DNA from: Phoronis australis
Taxonomy: Eukaryota; Phoronida; Phoronidae
Direction of reading: 5' to 3'
Length of the DNA: 64,000 bases
Assembly: GCA_002633005.1 (NCBI GenBank)
Contig: NMRA01000983.1
Location: 1 to 64,000 of the forward strand
Part shown: positions 46,965-59,099 of the stretch, piece after piece
Layout: each line of letters starts with the position of its first letter
Position numbering within the stretch: the first letter of the stretch is position 1
The notes under the pieces: model-generated
Told to the model about the DNA's origin: nothing
Seen by the model: only the letters and a program-made list of their open reading frames with translations
Databases searched by the model: none
Position numbers and translations under genes: made by a program

Positions 46965-48218
46965 CGAGACAACAACTGCAAGTTAGTCATTTGTTTCAAC
47001 CAACTGTATTCATATTTGAGTCAGATATCACGCTTATCTATGGATTGAGCTATCCAGCTACTAGTACCTACTGTACCTGTCATACGATTGTCTGTGGGTT
47101 TGTTTAAAAGGTGGCTATGCTTTGAGATTGTGCGTAGATGGACAGTGAATAATCAAATCCAGTAATTAATTTATTATATGATAACCCCTAATTAGACAAA
47201 TGAAACCGATTGTTAATTAATCAATTAACTTCAAAAAAGAGTATCTACGCTAGCGCCCTCTTTAAAGATTATTTTAATCAATCGACCAAAATAATCAAAT
47301 GTCTTATCTGCTATCCAAGCTAGGACTATCCACTTGTTGGATGTCTGTCCTGTTGGTGTATCTACGAACTACACACACTATATGGCGACAGTGTACTTGC
47401 TGGTCACCGTCTCTGGTGTTGCAACACTTGCAGGCAATTTCTTCTACCCGTGATTCTTCTTGATGGTCACAGTCTCTGGCTGGTGACGCAACAATTCAGG
47501 TAGTATCTTACTACCCATGATGCAAGTGGCAAGCTCTTACTTAACTTCCTGTTCGTTAACCCTTGCCCTTGCCAACATCCTTTCCAGAATCTTCCACGAG
47601 ATGGCTCTGTCGTACAATTCCCTCTGTACACTGTAGCAAAAAGTCTTTATACTCCAACTATTATAGATCATCTGAATTTCTTTTTGACTTAAGTCCGTAT
47701 TATAATATTCTACTTATTTAGTGATTGGTTAATAAAAACCACATGATCATATCCAATCATATCATTGTCTGATACAGTTTGTTTTCACAATCTTCAAGAA
47801 TCTCTAGAGTACTTTGACCCCAGAACCCAAAGTTGTAAACACCATTTAAAAATAGATTTTGACATGAAAGTACATGCCAGCAAGTTTGACCCCATGATTT
47901 AAAAGCACATATGTACAAATTTTGGGCAATTTAAAATTAATCTATTCTGATTGATCAGTTAATCAGAATATTTATTATGACAGTACCAGTGGTGGCTTTG
48001 ATATCACATACGTCCCACATTGACTACTTTGAAAACCGACGCGTAGACCAATTGTTTTTCTCAAGGTTCCAGATCTATTTTGGAGCCACCTAGCAAGAAA
48101 TAACACTTTTAATACTTCATGTTTGGCTATTTTATATTCTTCATCTTTCACCCTTTGCTATTTGTGTGCTCAGTTCCCCCCTTGTCCCCTGTAGCTAAAT
48201 GTGTACGACAACTTCAGA
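46965..48218. other. No gene recognised
   Basis: Imperfect repeats of GTCACxGTCTCTGG (47402 and 47467) with TxCTxCCCxTGAT are visible. Nothing coding is seen. Confidence 0.4.
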
Positions 48219-48497
48219 TCACAGCAGGTGAACGACGTGGCTAAAAAGCCAATTTAGGAGAAGTTCGATTTCTCGGTTCACCACAACTGTATTTGCGATC
48301 CTCTTGCAACCCTGGCAGCACGTACAACCGTGTTTAAGTTTTGGCACTCCAAAACTCAAGTAACAAGTATCTAATTGTCTGTTTGAGAAACAAAATCTGG
48401 TGTATGTCATTTTCTGACATCTCCCACACTCTTGTGTAACACCGTAAGGTCGGACTAAGATATCAAAACTGTAGACTCGTGTCACGCACACGCGCAA
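48219..48497 (-). CDS. Cys-rich open frame of unknown function
   Basis: The minus frame (92 codons) includes YGVTQECGRCQKMTYTRFC, RQLDTCYLSFGVPKLKHG and CTCCQGCKRIANTVVV. It has nine Cys within about 55 residues, including CxxC and CTCCxxC. The spacing could suit a small secreted disulfide-rich or zinc-binding domain, but I recognise no family. A weak acceptor (CGAGTCTACAG, about 48472) may start it as an exon. There is no clear donor. Confidence 0.35.
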   Translation of the reverse strand: MRVCVTRVYSFDILVRPYGVTQECGRCQKMTYTRFCFSNRQLDTCYLSFGVPKLKHGCTCCQGCKRIANTVVVNREIELLLNWLFSHVVHLL

Positions 48498-48559
48498 ATT
48501 GCTCGATGTTTGGTTTGCTAAAGTGACTTCTTATAAGAGGTGAGAACAAATTCGCCGAC

Positions 48560-49147
48560 AGCTTAAGTCCTGAGGATTTGGGGTTCGCTGGCAGTAAAGT
48601 ACTCAAAACTACCAACGAGGAGCAAATGCTTATGGCAGTTTGTTGTGAATTGTGCCCAAGCTTGTGAGACAGGGAAAATGGATTAGAAAGTCGGCGAAAA
48701 TTGATTGATCAACAGAAAGCGTTGGAGGTTTTGGCGTTTATGTCTGATGAATACGGACGCTTCACGGAATTAAATACGGGAATAGCGGCCTCTCGCCATT
48801 CTTTTTGCGATGGTAACCAAATTCAAGTAATCACGGAAGTGTGAAGATTTCAATGATTATAACTTTTTACCAGGTTTTGTTCTGATCACACTTCACTGTG
48901 ATCGTTCCAAAGCTGTATATTTATCAGCTTTGCACTAAGGATAGAGTTGAGCTACCAGCGGGCGTGGATGCAAAATTTTGGAATCAACCGAATTCAACTT
49001 GTCCGTTACAGTCGTTTAAGGTAAAACAATCCGATAAGCATCATTTTCTTGCGTCATTCCCGGCTTTTCTAACAATAGTGGGGAGGGAATGTGTGAGATT
49101 TGCACAAATTGAGCATTTTGCGACAAGTTTTTGCAATTTGGTAAGCT
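48560..49147 (+). repeat. Dispersed repeat family R3, copy 2
   Basis: This shares blocks with 40965-41760 and, for its last third, with 50195-50330 (TGCAAAATxTGGAA... CCGTTACxGxCGTTTAAG). Confidence 0.55.
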
Positions 49148-49340
49148 GTTACAGCACACATCACGAATTTTTGGCCGACCGGTCGGAAATTGGTCGACGA
49201 CCGGCCGTCGACCGGTCGTCTAGCCGACCAGCAGCCGACCAACAACGGTCGGCTAGGAGCCGTCTACTGAGTCGCCTCTGTGGTCGGCACTTGGGTCGGC
49301 TAAGTGGTCGCCTAGCGTAGACGACCAATTCGGATTAAGC
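49148..49340 (+). repeat. GTCGGC-rich palindromic element, copy A
   Basis: From ACAGCACACATCACGAATTT the sequence runs into many GACCGGTCGG, CGACGACCGG and GTCGGCTA words, which can pair with each other. Copy B at 54105-54330 starts identically but in the opposite orientation. An open plus frame across copy A (Arg/Ser-rich) is a repeat artefact. Confidence 0.8.
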
Positions 49341-51565
49341 GTGTCCTTGGTCGGCAATTACCATTTTATGACTTAACGGGTGAACTTTGGCCAAACAAAC
49401 ATTTTACTGTTCGCTGTTAGTTCACCACTGGCAACTCAGGTCTTGACATCGGTTTATAAAGTTTTGTTCAACTATTGAAAGGAAATAAAATCGAATCAAC
49501 CTACAAATACGAAGTGCGTGACATTACACCAGCCTAAAACTTTATGTTGAATTAATGACGGCGTGGTAAAATCAAACGTTAAGTGATATCGCGGAAGCAT
49601 AATTTCTAAATTTAGATATGAGACTTTTTATACAGTACATTTTGCACAAAAACAAGCACGAAATTTGAAATTTACAGTAAAATTGCATAACAATCAGAAT
49701 ACAACACTCAATACACGACCTCAAGTGTTTTCATGCAGCGGAATGCTCAACAAGCATCACGCATTTGCGCTCATCCGTTATTGCTCTTGATGATCACTTC
49801 ATCACGCTGTATATTGCGATTTACCACAGATAATTATTGCTTATTTCTGTATAATTTCTTAATATGTTGGTACAGCAATAGAACCCAATTTTATTTTAGA
49901 AACAACATAAACAATGGTTTGAACATAGCGCCGATATTAAAGCATGGGCGCATGAAAACGGAAGACTGATCGGTTTATAGTGTCATCCATCATCCATCAT
50001 CATTCAGAAATTGTTGTCACTTTCGCAGTAAAACATCTTTTCGAAACTAGAGCCTTCCTATGTAGCCAGCTAGTTGCATGAAGACTATTTTCAAAATACA
50101 GCAAGGTGCCACTGCTTATTGAGACCAAACAGACCTCGATACTTCACACAGCCCGGATAGTTACGTTTGTCACCTCGTCGAAAAACTTGTATCAACATGA
50201 GCTCAAGACTGGCGGGTGTGCATGCAAAATCTGGAAGTCAATTGGCATTCAAGTTGCCCGTTACGGCCGTTTAAGTGAGAAACATCCGACGTCATCTTCT
50301 TGCGTAATTCTCTGCCTTTTTAACGAAAAAACGTATATCGTCGTTTTGAAAAAAGTTCATTGTGACACGCGCCACTTCCAAAATGTTTTCAACATCTCCC
50401 ATTAGATGATGAACACATCTCAGCAAAATTTGTTCTAAAATTCGGTTCACTGATATCAAAATTCCAAAAACATATAATGAAGTGAAACCAATTCTGATCA
50501 TTTGTTGTGACGTTTACGTAACCTCGAGGGAGAACGTTTGATTGAAGAATCTGGGAAAAAGAAACTGGCTAAAAGGTGACGCAATATTTCATTGGGGCGA
50601 AAGTCGACGCATAAGATCACAACATAACTTTAGCAGCAGAATAATTGTAGAAAACCATTTTTTGCAACGCTGGTAAATAATTTAGTTTACTCTAGGAAGA
50701 TTTTATTCGGTCAGTTTTTACCCACAATGGCGCAAATTTGTATATTTAATTTAGTAAACAGCTTCGCACCAAGGCTACAGCCTTCCGAGCCCTTTCGCGT
50801 AAGAACACAATACTTGGCGTTTCGCGTATACTCCAAGGGGTAAAACTTTGAAAATAATATTTTCGGGGTAACCTGGTACATGTAATCCTAAAAAAAGTAG
50901 TCTGTGTTTTCATGTAGAGCGTAAAATGATTAACCCATTGATTCAAAAAGAACACTCTCGCAAACGAAAACGCACACAATTTTCAGCTATATTACACTGG
51001 TTAAAAAACAACTTCTATAAGTTTATTGCATCGGATTCTAGTGATCACAGGGCAAGTCAAAACTCTTAAAGGGGCGCAATTTCAAACCTTTGGCATGAAT
51101 CAGTGATATAAAAATGGAAATACATGTAGACCGACTTTAGTTCATCAGCAATCTAGACACAACAGTTACAGACACTCACTGCGTTTGTTAACGTCTTGTG
51201 GCAATGATAAAAATAATTTTTTCTACTATGATTGATAACAAGTTTTACTCTGATGAGGTATGATGCAATATGCACGTCTGATATGCAGAGTCAGCAGTTG
51301 CAAAAATATTTACTGGGTTTAATGAATCCGTTTGTTATGAACCACTGCAAAAGTATAATTACTAATTGTACATTCGAAGCACGCCTCATTAGAATAAAAA
51401 CATACACATGCTTGATGATCCTGGGAGTACCTCTTTTACAGGCATGAATGAAGATATATAGTTGTTAAGCCATAGAGGATAATAAAGCTTAGATAATATC
51501 ACACTGAGCCATGTACACCAGGCATATACAAAGGATACAGTATTTCAAAAGAAGCCTCAACTACT
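49341..51565. other. No gene recognised; part of an R3 copy near 50195-50330
   Basis: Open frames up to 99 codons at 50106-50405 lie over the R3-related segment. No RNA gene or further repeat is recognised. Confidence 0.4.
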
Positions 51566-51602
51566 CATTTTTCATAGTCATAACTACTCATTTTTCATAG
51601 TA
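51566..51602. repeat. Short tandem duplication
   Basis: AACTACTCATTTTTCATAGT occurs twice in a row with a few intervening bases. Confidence 0.8.
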
Positions 51603-51865
51603 TTACTAAATCACGAACACCTAGATTTATATTAGAAGTTACATAGTACGATGCTACACAACCTGCTCTCCCCCCATTTATGGGAGGCCTAATTTGAAAC
51701 ATTTAACGACATATCTTTTCTATGCATGATTAAAACCAAGCAAAACATGCAAACTCTCCAGGACCAAAAATAAATATCTCAAAACCAGACATTTTACTTA
51801 AGCAGGAATTAAAACAATCCAATACATTGAGATTGTTTTCACACAGAAGACCAAAGAGCAAATAA

Positions 51866-52018
51866 AGACCAAATTCACCACGTCAAGACTGAAAATTTAT
51901 CACATCAGCACCTATAATTTATCAAGTGAGGACCAAAAATTCTTCACTTCAGGATCAAAATAAAATACGACCGAACTGAAAATTTAATAAGTCAGGTTCA
52001 AAAACTTACCATGTCAGT
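51866..52018. repeat. Degenerate ~22-bp tandem repeat, about seven units
   Basis: Units of the form GGACCAAAAATTTATCACGTCA line up from about 51866 to 52018 (for example ACTGAAAATTTATCACATCA, GGACCAAAAATTCTTCACTT and GGTTCAAAAACTTACCATGT). Confidence 0.7.
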
Positions 52019-54104
52019 AACTTTCACGCCAGAACACCACGTCACCATCCCCAAGCATTGATCTTTCAAAGTGATACTGTCCGTACTATACTAAACAAGG
52101 GCTATATATTCAACCTCTCGCCGACAACAGATATATTATCTTCGAAATGCGGTTGAATTTCTTTCGTCTAATCCACGTTTTACAATAGATGCCAATGTAT
52201 AGGTACACACTGGATTGTCATCATTGCATAATGGGTGATCACGTAGTCTCCGGGCATGAAAACAATTCTCTCCGGGCGTGATAAGTTTTCTAACGCAATA
52301 AATCCTGGTTGCCAATTGTTTTTGATTCTACAGAGATTTCAATTCCTGAATAGAAAATGTGTGTTCTGGATTTTTCCGCTTCAGCTTTCCATTCAGGTAA
52401 CTAGTGCACAGCACAGTGTTTTTACTATCCCGTGCGGCTCCACTGCAACGAATCACTTCTGGTACAATCTTTCGTAAACGACGTTCGTATTTTGCACATT
52501 TCTTCGGGGTAACAGTTTTCCAAGAGCTATATATTCATTGGACAAGTTTCTGTTTGGTAATCGGTTTTATTTTCTGTCTCAGGTAGTCCTTGAGCTCATG
52601 CTCTGAATGTTTTGAAAACGCAACTCTTTATTTACACAGATACGTTTTCCTGCCCGTGGGCACCGACTCGCTGAATTCACCAACCAAACATTTATTTTTG
52701 AAAATGCACTCAAAAGTGTAGTTAAAACACCGTGTTGATCATAGTCGTCAGTGCAGAAAAGCGAAATGAACAAATTTGTACACACTGCTCAAAGCACTTT
52801 TGTGGACATACGGAAACGCCAACGTCTCTGTCTTACAACTCTGCGTGTGCTTGGCATTTCTGATCAAAGCGCTCTCATGCTGGAAACTTTATTAAGACTG
52901 AGCACCGTTTCAAAAAATTGTATTTTTTCTTACAGCTGAGCACAGAATTATTATGCGATTTTAGGACTGAAACGGAACCAAATCTCGAGTGGTGACTCAT
53001 TAGAATGTGCAAAATTCGGGGAGGGGGGTGGCTGGCAATACAAGCATGATTTTTTTATTTTCGCGCCAAACATGTAGTTACCACTTCTCATTCAGCGTCA
53101 CTTACTACCTGAGGTGGCCAGATCATACATGTACGCTATCAAGATCACCAGACGCTTTGCTTCTCAAAAGTGCACCTTTGTGTATTTTCTATCATTTTTT
53201 GCCATCGCAATCGCTTTACCAAAGTTTCACGCACATATGCCGCGTAGAGACAAATACCTCTTCACCACGTATTCACATCTTGCCGTTCACAATTGTTTTA
53301 TTTTGCATAATTTGTCAATATGTTGTTGACAGAAAATATTTATTTTTGGAACAACGTGAACGACCAACTGATAGGGGACTACGTGTATACATGTAACTGC
53401 TAGCCCAGATTTTAACGTCACCGATACACTGAAAACGGAATGCGCAAGGCTACTTTGCTGTAGCCTCAACAGTGGTGATGTCACCGTCTTAGTTCGTGGA
53501 AATCGTAACCATAATATGATTTCGAAGTTAGAGCCATCGAAGTCCGTGGGTTTAGGGCATACTGGACCGTGAATTTCGCGTCTGTACTGCAAGGGTCAAT
53601 ACTATGAAAATAAAATCCCTGGAGTGAGAGCTTTTCGCGGTGTAAGAACTCACTCACTAATCCATCATCATGGGCGCGTGACAGGAGACCGGTGACTAAC
53701 TTAAAAAAACGCAAAAAGATGCAGTTTGGCGTTACACAAACAACTTGAAATCAACTGCGGGCGAAGACTGCTAAAATAGCTGCGTTTACAAAATGACTAC
53801 AGCGTTGTATTGACCGGGAAGCAACCGATCTAATACATCTTGTTAACGTCACGAGTCAAATTAAAGATCAAATGTAAAGAAAACTTTCACGTTTTTCATC
53901 CAAAACTTGTTGCATTGTCCATAATCCAATGTTTACTATTACCGCTTGCCTTCAACCTTCGAATTAGTGGTATTACACAACCGACGTGAACTCATGTAAC
54001 CGAGACAGTAAAACTAGGTTAATTTATTTGACCCTGTGCTAAGACGAATATGCATCGACACGCAAAGTGGTATCAGCCTGACAACCTATTACGCAACTGC
54101 TACT
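52019..54104. other. No gene recognised
   Basis: Several open frames of 60-130 codons lie on both strands (for example 53007-53396 plus) with no recognised domain or splice context. Confidence 0.4.
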
Positions 54105-54330
54105 CTAGCCTAAAAATAGCAGCCGACCAGCTGGTCGGCTGATGGCCGGTCGGCTGAAGGGTCGGCTGAAGGGTCGGCTGGGGAGTCGCCTTATGAGTCG
54201 GCACTGCGGGCGGCTGCCGGTCGGCTAATTTTTAGCCGACCGGTCGGCAAATTAGACGACCGGTCGACGGCTAGTCGTCGACCAATTTCCGACCGGGCGG
54301 CCAAAAATTCGTGATGTGTGCTGTAGGTAT
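54105..54330 (-). repeat. GTCGGC-rich palindromic element, copy B
   Basis: Read on the minus strand it begins ACAGCACACATCACGAATTT, exactly like copy A. It carries GACCGGTCGGAAATTGGTCG and many GCCGACC words. It is 5 kb from copy A and inverted, so the two could be ends of one larger element, although their flanks do not show matching target duplications. Confidence 0.8.
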
Positions 54331-54689
54331 AAGCAAAGGGATTTCAAAAAACACCACAAACAAAGTGTGCTGACCCCCTGGGGATTGTTACACGCAAAAT
54401 CCAATATGGCCACCGCCGAAAATATGTCGGCTGTCACTACAACAAATTCTAATATTACTTTTTCCCCATTTTGGGGGTGAGAAGTTCATATCTGGTGTTA
54501 GTTTTATTTTTTGAGGTCAATTCCAATGCAAAATGATACTTTCAAAGTAAATGTCGTTTACAAATAACTCAAATTTATGTTGGCCCTCGTAGAAGTTACT
54601 TTGTTTAATTAATGGGTTTATCGGTGCGATTCGCCTCACAAAATTCGGAAATTACCATTTTCCAAAACCAGATTTGCACAAAATAGGAC
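54331..54689. other. Unassigned sequence
   Basis: No coding, RNA or repeat feature is recognised. Confidence 0.4.
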
Positions 54690-55725
54690 TGTTCTAACTG
54701 AGAGTGACAATACTTTTAGATACAATTTGTAATGCTTTAAAGGTTGGAGTACATGTATTCGTGAGTGCAAATGTTTTGAGAGGCCAGCAATGAATAAGCC
54801 ACTGAATTACCGGCTTCAGATGCAATAAAGGTAAATGACCGGGCACCGAGGCCGTGTGAGCGCATCCTAATTCAGTGTTTGCTGACAGAAAGCTGTTTTG
54901 AAACAACCACTCGATTTTATATGCTATGGTCACACGTAAGGGGAATCTTTATTTAGATATACATGTACAAATACATTCTTCACATAACTGTTACTGCTCT
55001 ATCTTTGACCTGACGGCCCCCGACACGTAAGTAGATTCTCATTTTCGTCGCTAATTCACCTAAATAATTGCATGCACATTGTTTCTTCGGCTCACTATTA
55101 TAGTCTTTTCCTGACTGGAGGTTTAATTTCCAAATTAAACTGGTGTAAGTTTGTGATATCCGGTCCCGGCGGCCGCGACTGGCCTGATCGGCTTTAGAGT
55201 CACTGGCGGGGAGTAACAAGCGTTTTGTGGGTTTAGAACTAAAAAAATCGCAAGTCTAAAAGTACAACACACAGGTATGTTCCCCCGTCTGTATTTCACG
55301 GAAGAATGATTCGAATTTATCTCCAAACATACCCGACCTTCCGCGATCGACCATGGTAAATTGTCCTACCGAACTGTAGGCCACGGTACGTTCAAATACA
55401 TGTACCTACTGTATAAACCCGTAACAGTGAACTAAAACAACACGTTTGTTCAATAACTCGATGTATTTGTAAGGGGTTTACATCGAATGCTGAGGATTTA
55501 TTGCTGTATAACGATGAATTCAAGCGATAAGTTGACACCAGTAAGAGTGTTGTGATCGGCTGAACCGGTTACAACATTGGTTAATTTCAACTACATGTAC
55601 ACCTCCGTCTGCCGTTAGGTGTCAGGTAAAACAACTGAACTTGCTGTTATCGAGTGGAACTACTCGATCTAAATTGATATAAAATAGGTTGTTTTTGGGT
55701 GGCGTTCTCCTTTTAAGTTAAGGAT
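54690..55725 (+). repeat. Dispersed repeat family R2, copy 2 (~1 kb)
   Basis: This matches 34055-35045 in the same orientation. It ends about 350 bp before a TATA box and first exon at 56.1 kb, so it could contribute upstream regulatory sequence. Confidence 0.8.
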
Positions 55726-56071
55726 CAAACTCTTGCGTCGGCGTACAGGGCAGTAAAATACAGCGCTACCTGTTGGACAGTTTCTTGTTTCGCGGATTCT
55801 TCAAGTCAATTGTTCTTCCTCCGCTGGCGAATGTGTATATTTCACAACAAATTATAGGAATTGGTTTCATTTTGTAACACGTTTATAGGATTTTACAGCA
55901 AAACAAATCTGACCAAATAATGCTTCAGTCGGCGAAGCTGTTTTCGTTAATTCCCTTTACTTTCACCTACATGGAACACGTAATGAGTTTTGTGAGTCGC
56001 TAAAATTCCCCTCTTTTCGTAAATTACGACATGCCTGTACTCCCGTCATTTTACACTGTTTTTGTAATTTA

Positions 56072-56080
56072 TAAATAGTG
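56072..56080 (+). promoter_or_regulatory. TATA box
   Basis: TATAAATAG lies 36 bases before the ATG at 56108. Transcription would then start roughly at 56097-56104, giving a very short 5' leader. Confidence 0.5.
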
Positions 56081-56107
56081 GGTGGACCTTCAGCGAACTC
56101 TTATTTT

Positions 56108-56186
56108 ATGCCCGCTGCCAGTGGAGTGATTACACCTAATGCCGAAAACCAGCTGACGGAAGAAAAACATGTCGAGCTCAAGCCAG
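56108..56186 (+). CDS. First coding exon of an unknown gene
   Basis: ATG opens 26 codons (MPAASGVITPNAENQL, TEEKHVELKP) followed by a consensus donor CCAG/GTGAGT. It leaves phase 1. The TATA box in front supports a real first exon. The peptide has no signal sequence and matches nothing I know. The next exon was not found. Transposon 2 begins 500 bases later and fills the presumed intron; the gene would continue beyond 62.9 kb or outside the window. Confidence 0.5.
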
Positions 56187-56693
56187 GTGAGTTTGGTGTT
56201 TTGACAATTGTTGGCAGCAAAACACAGGGAATCAGAATGGATTAAGAATTGGAAATTACAGTGCTTGGTTTTTTACCCGTAAACAACTGTATTAATGTGC
56301 TCTGAATCTTAGTTTTCTCAACGATTTATGTCGCTATGCTGAACCAATCGAAAATGTATCATGGTCAGGTTGAGTTCCGAAGGCTTAGGAAAAGACTGTA
56401 ATTTTGTCAATTGACTGAACAAATATTTGAACTGTACAAAAAGCGTGCATGTAACGTTCACACGAGAAACGTATTTATTAAAAGACTTTAAAGCATCTAC
56501 CGTTTGTTATAAAACAACTACAATACAGCAGATTACAACAACGACGGAAGTAGTAGACCTAAGTAGTACAATAGATTTTCAGTAAACAACTTGTATTCTT
56601 AATGCACAAGATCTGTGATCTAGCACAAATTTACTAGCCGCAAACTTATTCACTAGCAGTGTCAGATGGGTTGCAGGTCATTTTACAGTTAGC
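56187..56693. other. Presumed intron before transposon 2
   Basis: No feature is recognised here apart from its position between the donor site and the transposon end. Confidence 0.4.
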
Positions 56694-57210
56694 CCAGTCA
56701 TTCTAGGGCTCCAGAGGGCCCAACCTAGAAAAAATTGCAACAGAAGGTTTTTTTGCATAAATGGCATCTTCAAACATCCCTTAGTGTCAGAAAAAAAAAT
56801 CTACCGAAATCGGAGTGGCGGAAGTCGGTTTTTCAAGATGGCGGAAAAAATGGCCGACAAAACCGGTGTTTACTGTTTTCTGGCATATTACTCTTATGTA
56901 ACAGCTAAAAATAAAACAATAAAGTTTGTCATTGATTATATACTTTTCATAACAGGCATACCAATTAAAAGATGCCAATTTTCCGTAAAATAAAACCAAT
57001 ATGGCCGACAAAATGGCGGCCGAAACGGCAATTTGGTACATGTTGCAAGATTTCTTTTTATATTTTGCCCTGAAAATGGCAAAAGTTTTATTCTTTTGTA
57101 AGTTAGACAATTGAAAATGTCTGGACCTTACAATTGGTCACTGGTTTGCGAGAAAAAAATCAAGATGGCTGACAAAATGGCCGCCAAAATGGCTGCCAAT
57201 TCACAAACCC
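56694..57210 (+). repeat. Left arm of transposon 2
   Basis: The outer ~160 bp pair with 62755-62909. The inner part has AAGATGGCxGxxAAAATGGC modules at 56836, 57000 and 57163. Confidence 0.8.
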
Positions 57211-57799
57211 CAATTTACCGCATTTACGTTCTGCAAACTTTGTTTGTAACCTGATACGCATTTACACAAAAACATTTTACAATCTACAGTCAGGGTTAAT
57301 GAGTTGATTGTTTCTATAATTTGTTTTTAAGATTTATATACTAAATGTGGAATTTTAATCACATTTTAGATTATATAACATAAAAGTCGGTGTGTTTTTC
57401 AGCAAAGGCTTTAGTTAAATTTTCATAATAGATTTTACAAACTCATATGTTTTTCTGTAAAATATATTCATTTGAGGTATCAAAAATAATATTTTTTAGA
57501 AAAATGTGTTATTCTGGTGGAGTTATTGGCTTATTCATTATACAAACCCTTAATAAAATTGGGCAGGAAGTGGCTTTTTTCTCTGTTGTTGGAGATATTA
57601 TTAGTTGTTCCCAAGCATCGATTTCGTCTGCTGCTGGCATGTATTGAGAATTTGGCTGCTGATTTCACCTGAATTTGATGAAAAGCAAATAGGATTGTGT
57701 AACAAAAAGTTATTAATTAAATTTTAATAGTTAGGACCCACAATTTGTTTAATATGCATGCTTTTTATAAACATAGGTAACTGATTTTAGAGCAAATTA

Positions 57800-58826
57800 G
57801 TGCCTGCAAACAAAACGACAGTGATCTGCAGTCACTTGTTCTTAGCCAGGCTTGGAAGATTTCATACTGAGATGAGCATTCTGGAATGTATTGGATACGT
57901 AATGTCAAGCACAGGGCTTCAAGGAGTTCTTGAGACGGTGTATGCATCAAACAGTGTGATCCTTATGTTAAATGGAAAAAGTGTGGATAGAGCAGTGAGG
58001 GGGCATATGTTGGTAGACTCAGCACTGAATGCTATCATAAAAGCCAGAACATTCAACATCCCACTTCCAAATATAGACAGATCAAGTAACACCAATCCAA
58101 AACCAATGAAGAAAGAAATTCAGGTTCTTCAGAAATTCCAGGAGTCCGGAATGTCACCAACACAGAATACACAGATTACATGCCCAGAGCAGTTCAATGC
58201 TTGTATACAAATTTTGGCTGTCAGAAGATGGAGACAGATTTTTCAGACATCTCAGACATCCCAACTGATCACATAACTAGATGTATACTATGGGGCATGC
58301 CATGCCCAGCCAGTGTCTTCCGATTCTGAACCTTGGATTATAATGGAATGCCCTCACGAGAGTTCACTTACTACCACTGGTGTATTCAAACACGACTGAA
58401 TCAGAGTATAGGTGTTCAGAATTCACAGTGACAGAGAATAGTTCGTCAGAAGATTCAATGTCCAATGATATTCTTCATGATGATTTGAGAGCTGGTCTGA
58501 AGCAGTATGATGATCTTATTGCTGGCATGACGTCTGTGTGCGACGATGTTTGCTCGACGGAGTGTCTTGTGGGTGTCCATAAAAAAACAAAGCACATAAA
58601 TCAGATTTGTCCATGCGAAGTCAAGTCACTAGTCTTTGACTACAGTATATGAAGATGATTGACATCCTTCGACTTTTTTAAAAGCAGAAATAACGTCTGA
58701 TTGGGAGCTTCACCTAAAAGCAGTTTCTGAAATGCTGCCTAACTTTGCACCTGCTGGTCACAACTCTTATGCAAAATCTTCATATATATACTTGACTGAA
58801 GCAGACGTAGCAACTCAAAGACACCC
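57800..58826 (+). pseudogene. Central part of the transposon 2 protein, broken
   Basis: One frame reads LARLGRFHTEMSILECIGYV, MSSTGLQGVLETVYASNSVI, KSVDRAVRGHMLVDSALNAI and KARTFNIPLP. A second reads LHDDLRAGLKQYDDLIAG. A third (58700-58810) reads LHLKAVSEMLPNFAPAGHNS and YAKSSYIYL. The order and motifs (GxFHTEMS, MLPxFxxAGHNxYAKS) fit the multicopy family that I recognise in transposon 1. Stops and frame changes show it is dead. The last segment runs into a single N at 58827, where a 62-bp direct repeat begins. Confidence 0.7.
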
Positions 58827-58827
58827 N

Positions 58828-59080
58828 CCCTATAAAATGAGCCAACTGCCTTTTAGATATGTTAAATACATGTACTTTTGTGCAACATATCTTAACAGAA
58901 ACAATGAGTTCTATCCCATAATTCAACATTCCAAGGTGGCCCACCAATCACGTCAAATGTGCGGTCACCCTTTCATTGGGGTATGGACACCAAACATAGT
59001 CCCGAAAACACTTAAAGTCCCTATAAAATGAGCCAACTGCCTTTTAGATATGTTAAATACATGTACTTTTGTGCAACATA
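58828..59080. repeat. 62-bp exact direct repeat next to an N
   Basis: The 62 bases at 58828-58889 (CCCTATAAAATGAGCCAACT... TTTTGTGCAACATA) recur exactly at 59019-59080. The first copy starts right after the undetermined base. Exact duplication in otherwise diverged DNA suggests an assembly join or a very recent duplication. Confidence 0.9.
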
Positions 59081-59099
59081 ACTTTGTTTCGTTTTATTC

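Noticed and set aside
48898-49320. A 140-codon plus frame ending in Arg/Ser/Ala-rich sequence
   Set aside because: Its second half is the GTCGGC-rich repeat and its first half is repeat R3.
49148-54330. A single 5.2-kb transposon bounded by the two GTCGGC elements
   Set aside because: The inverted pair fits, but no matching target duplication or internal coding sequence was found, so it is listed only as two related elements.
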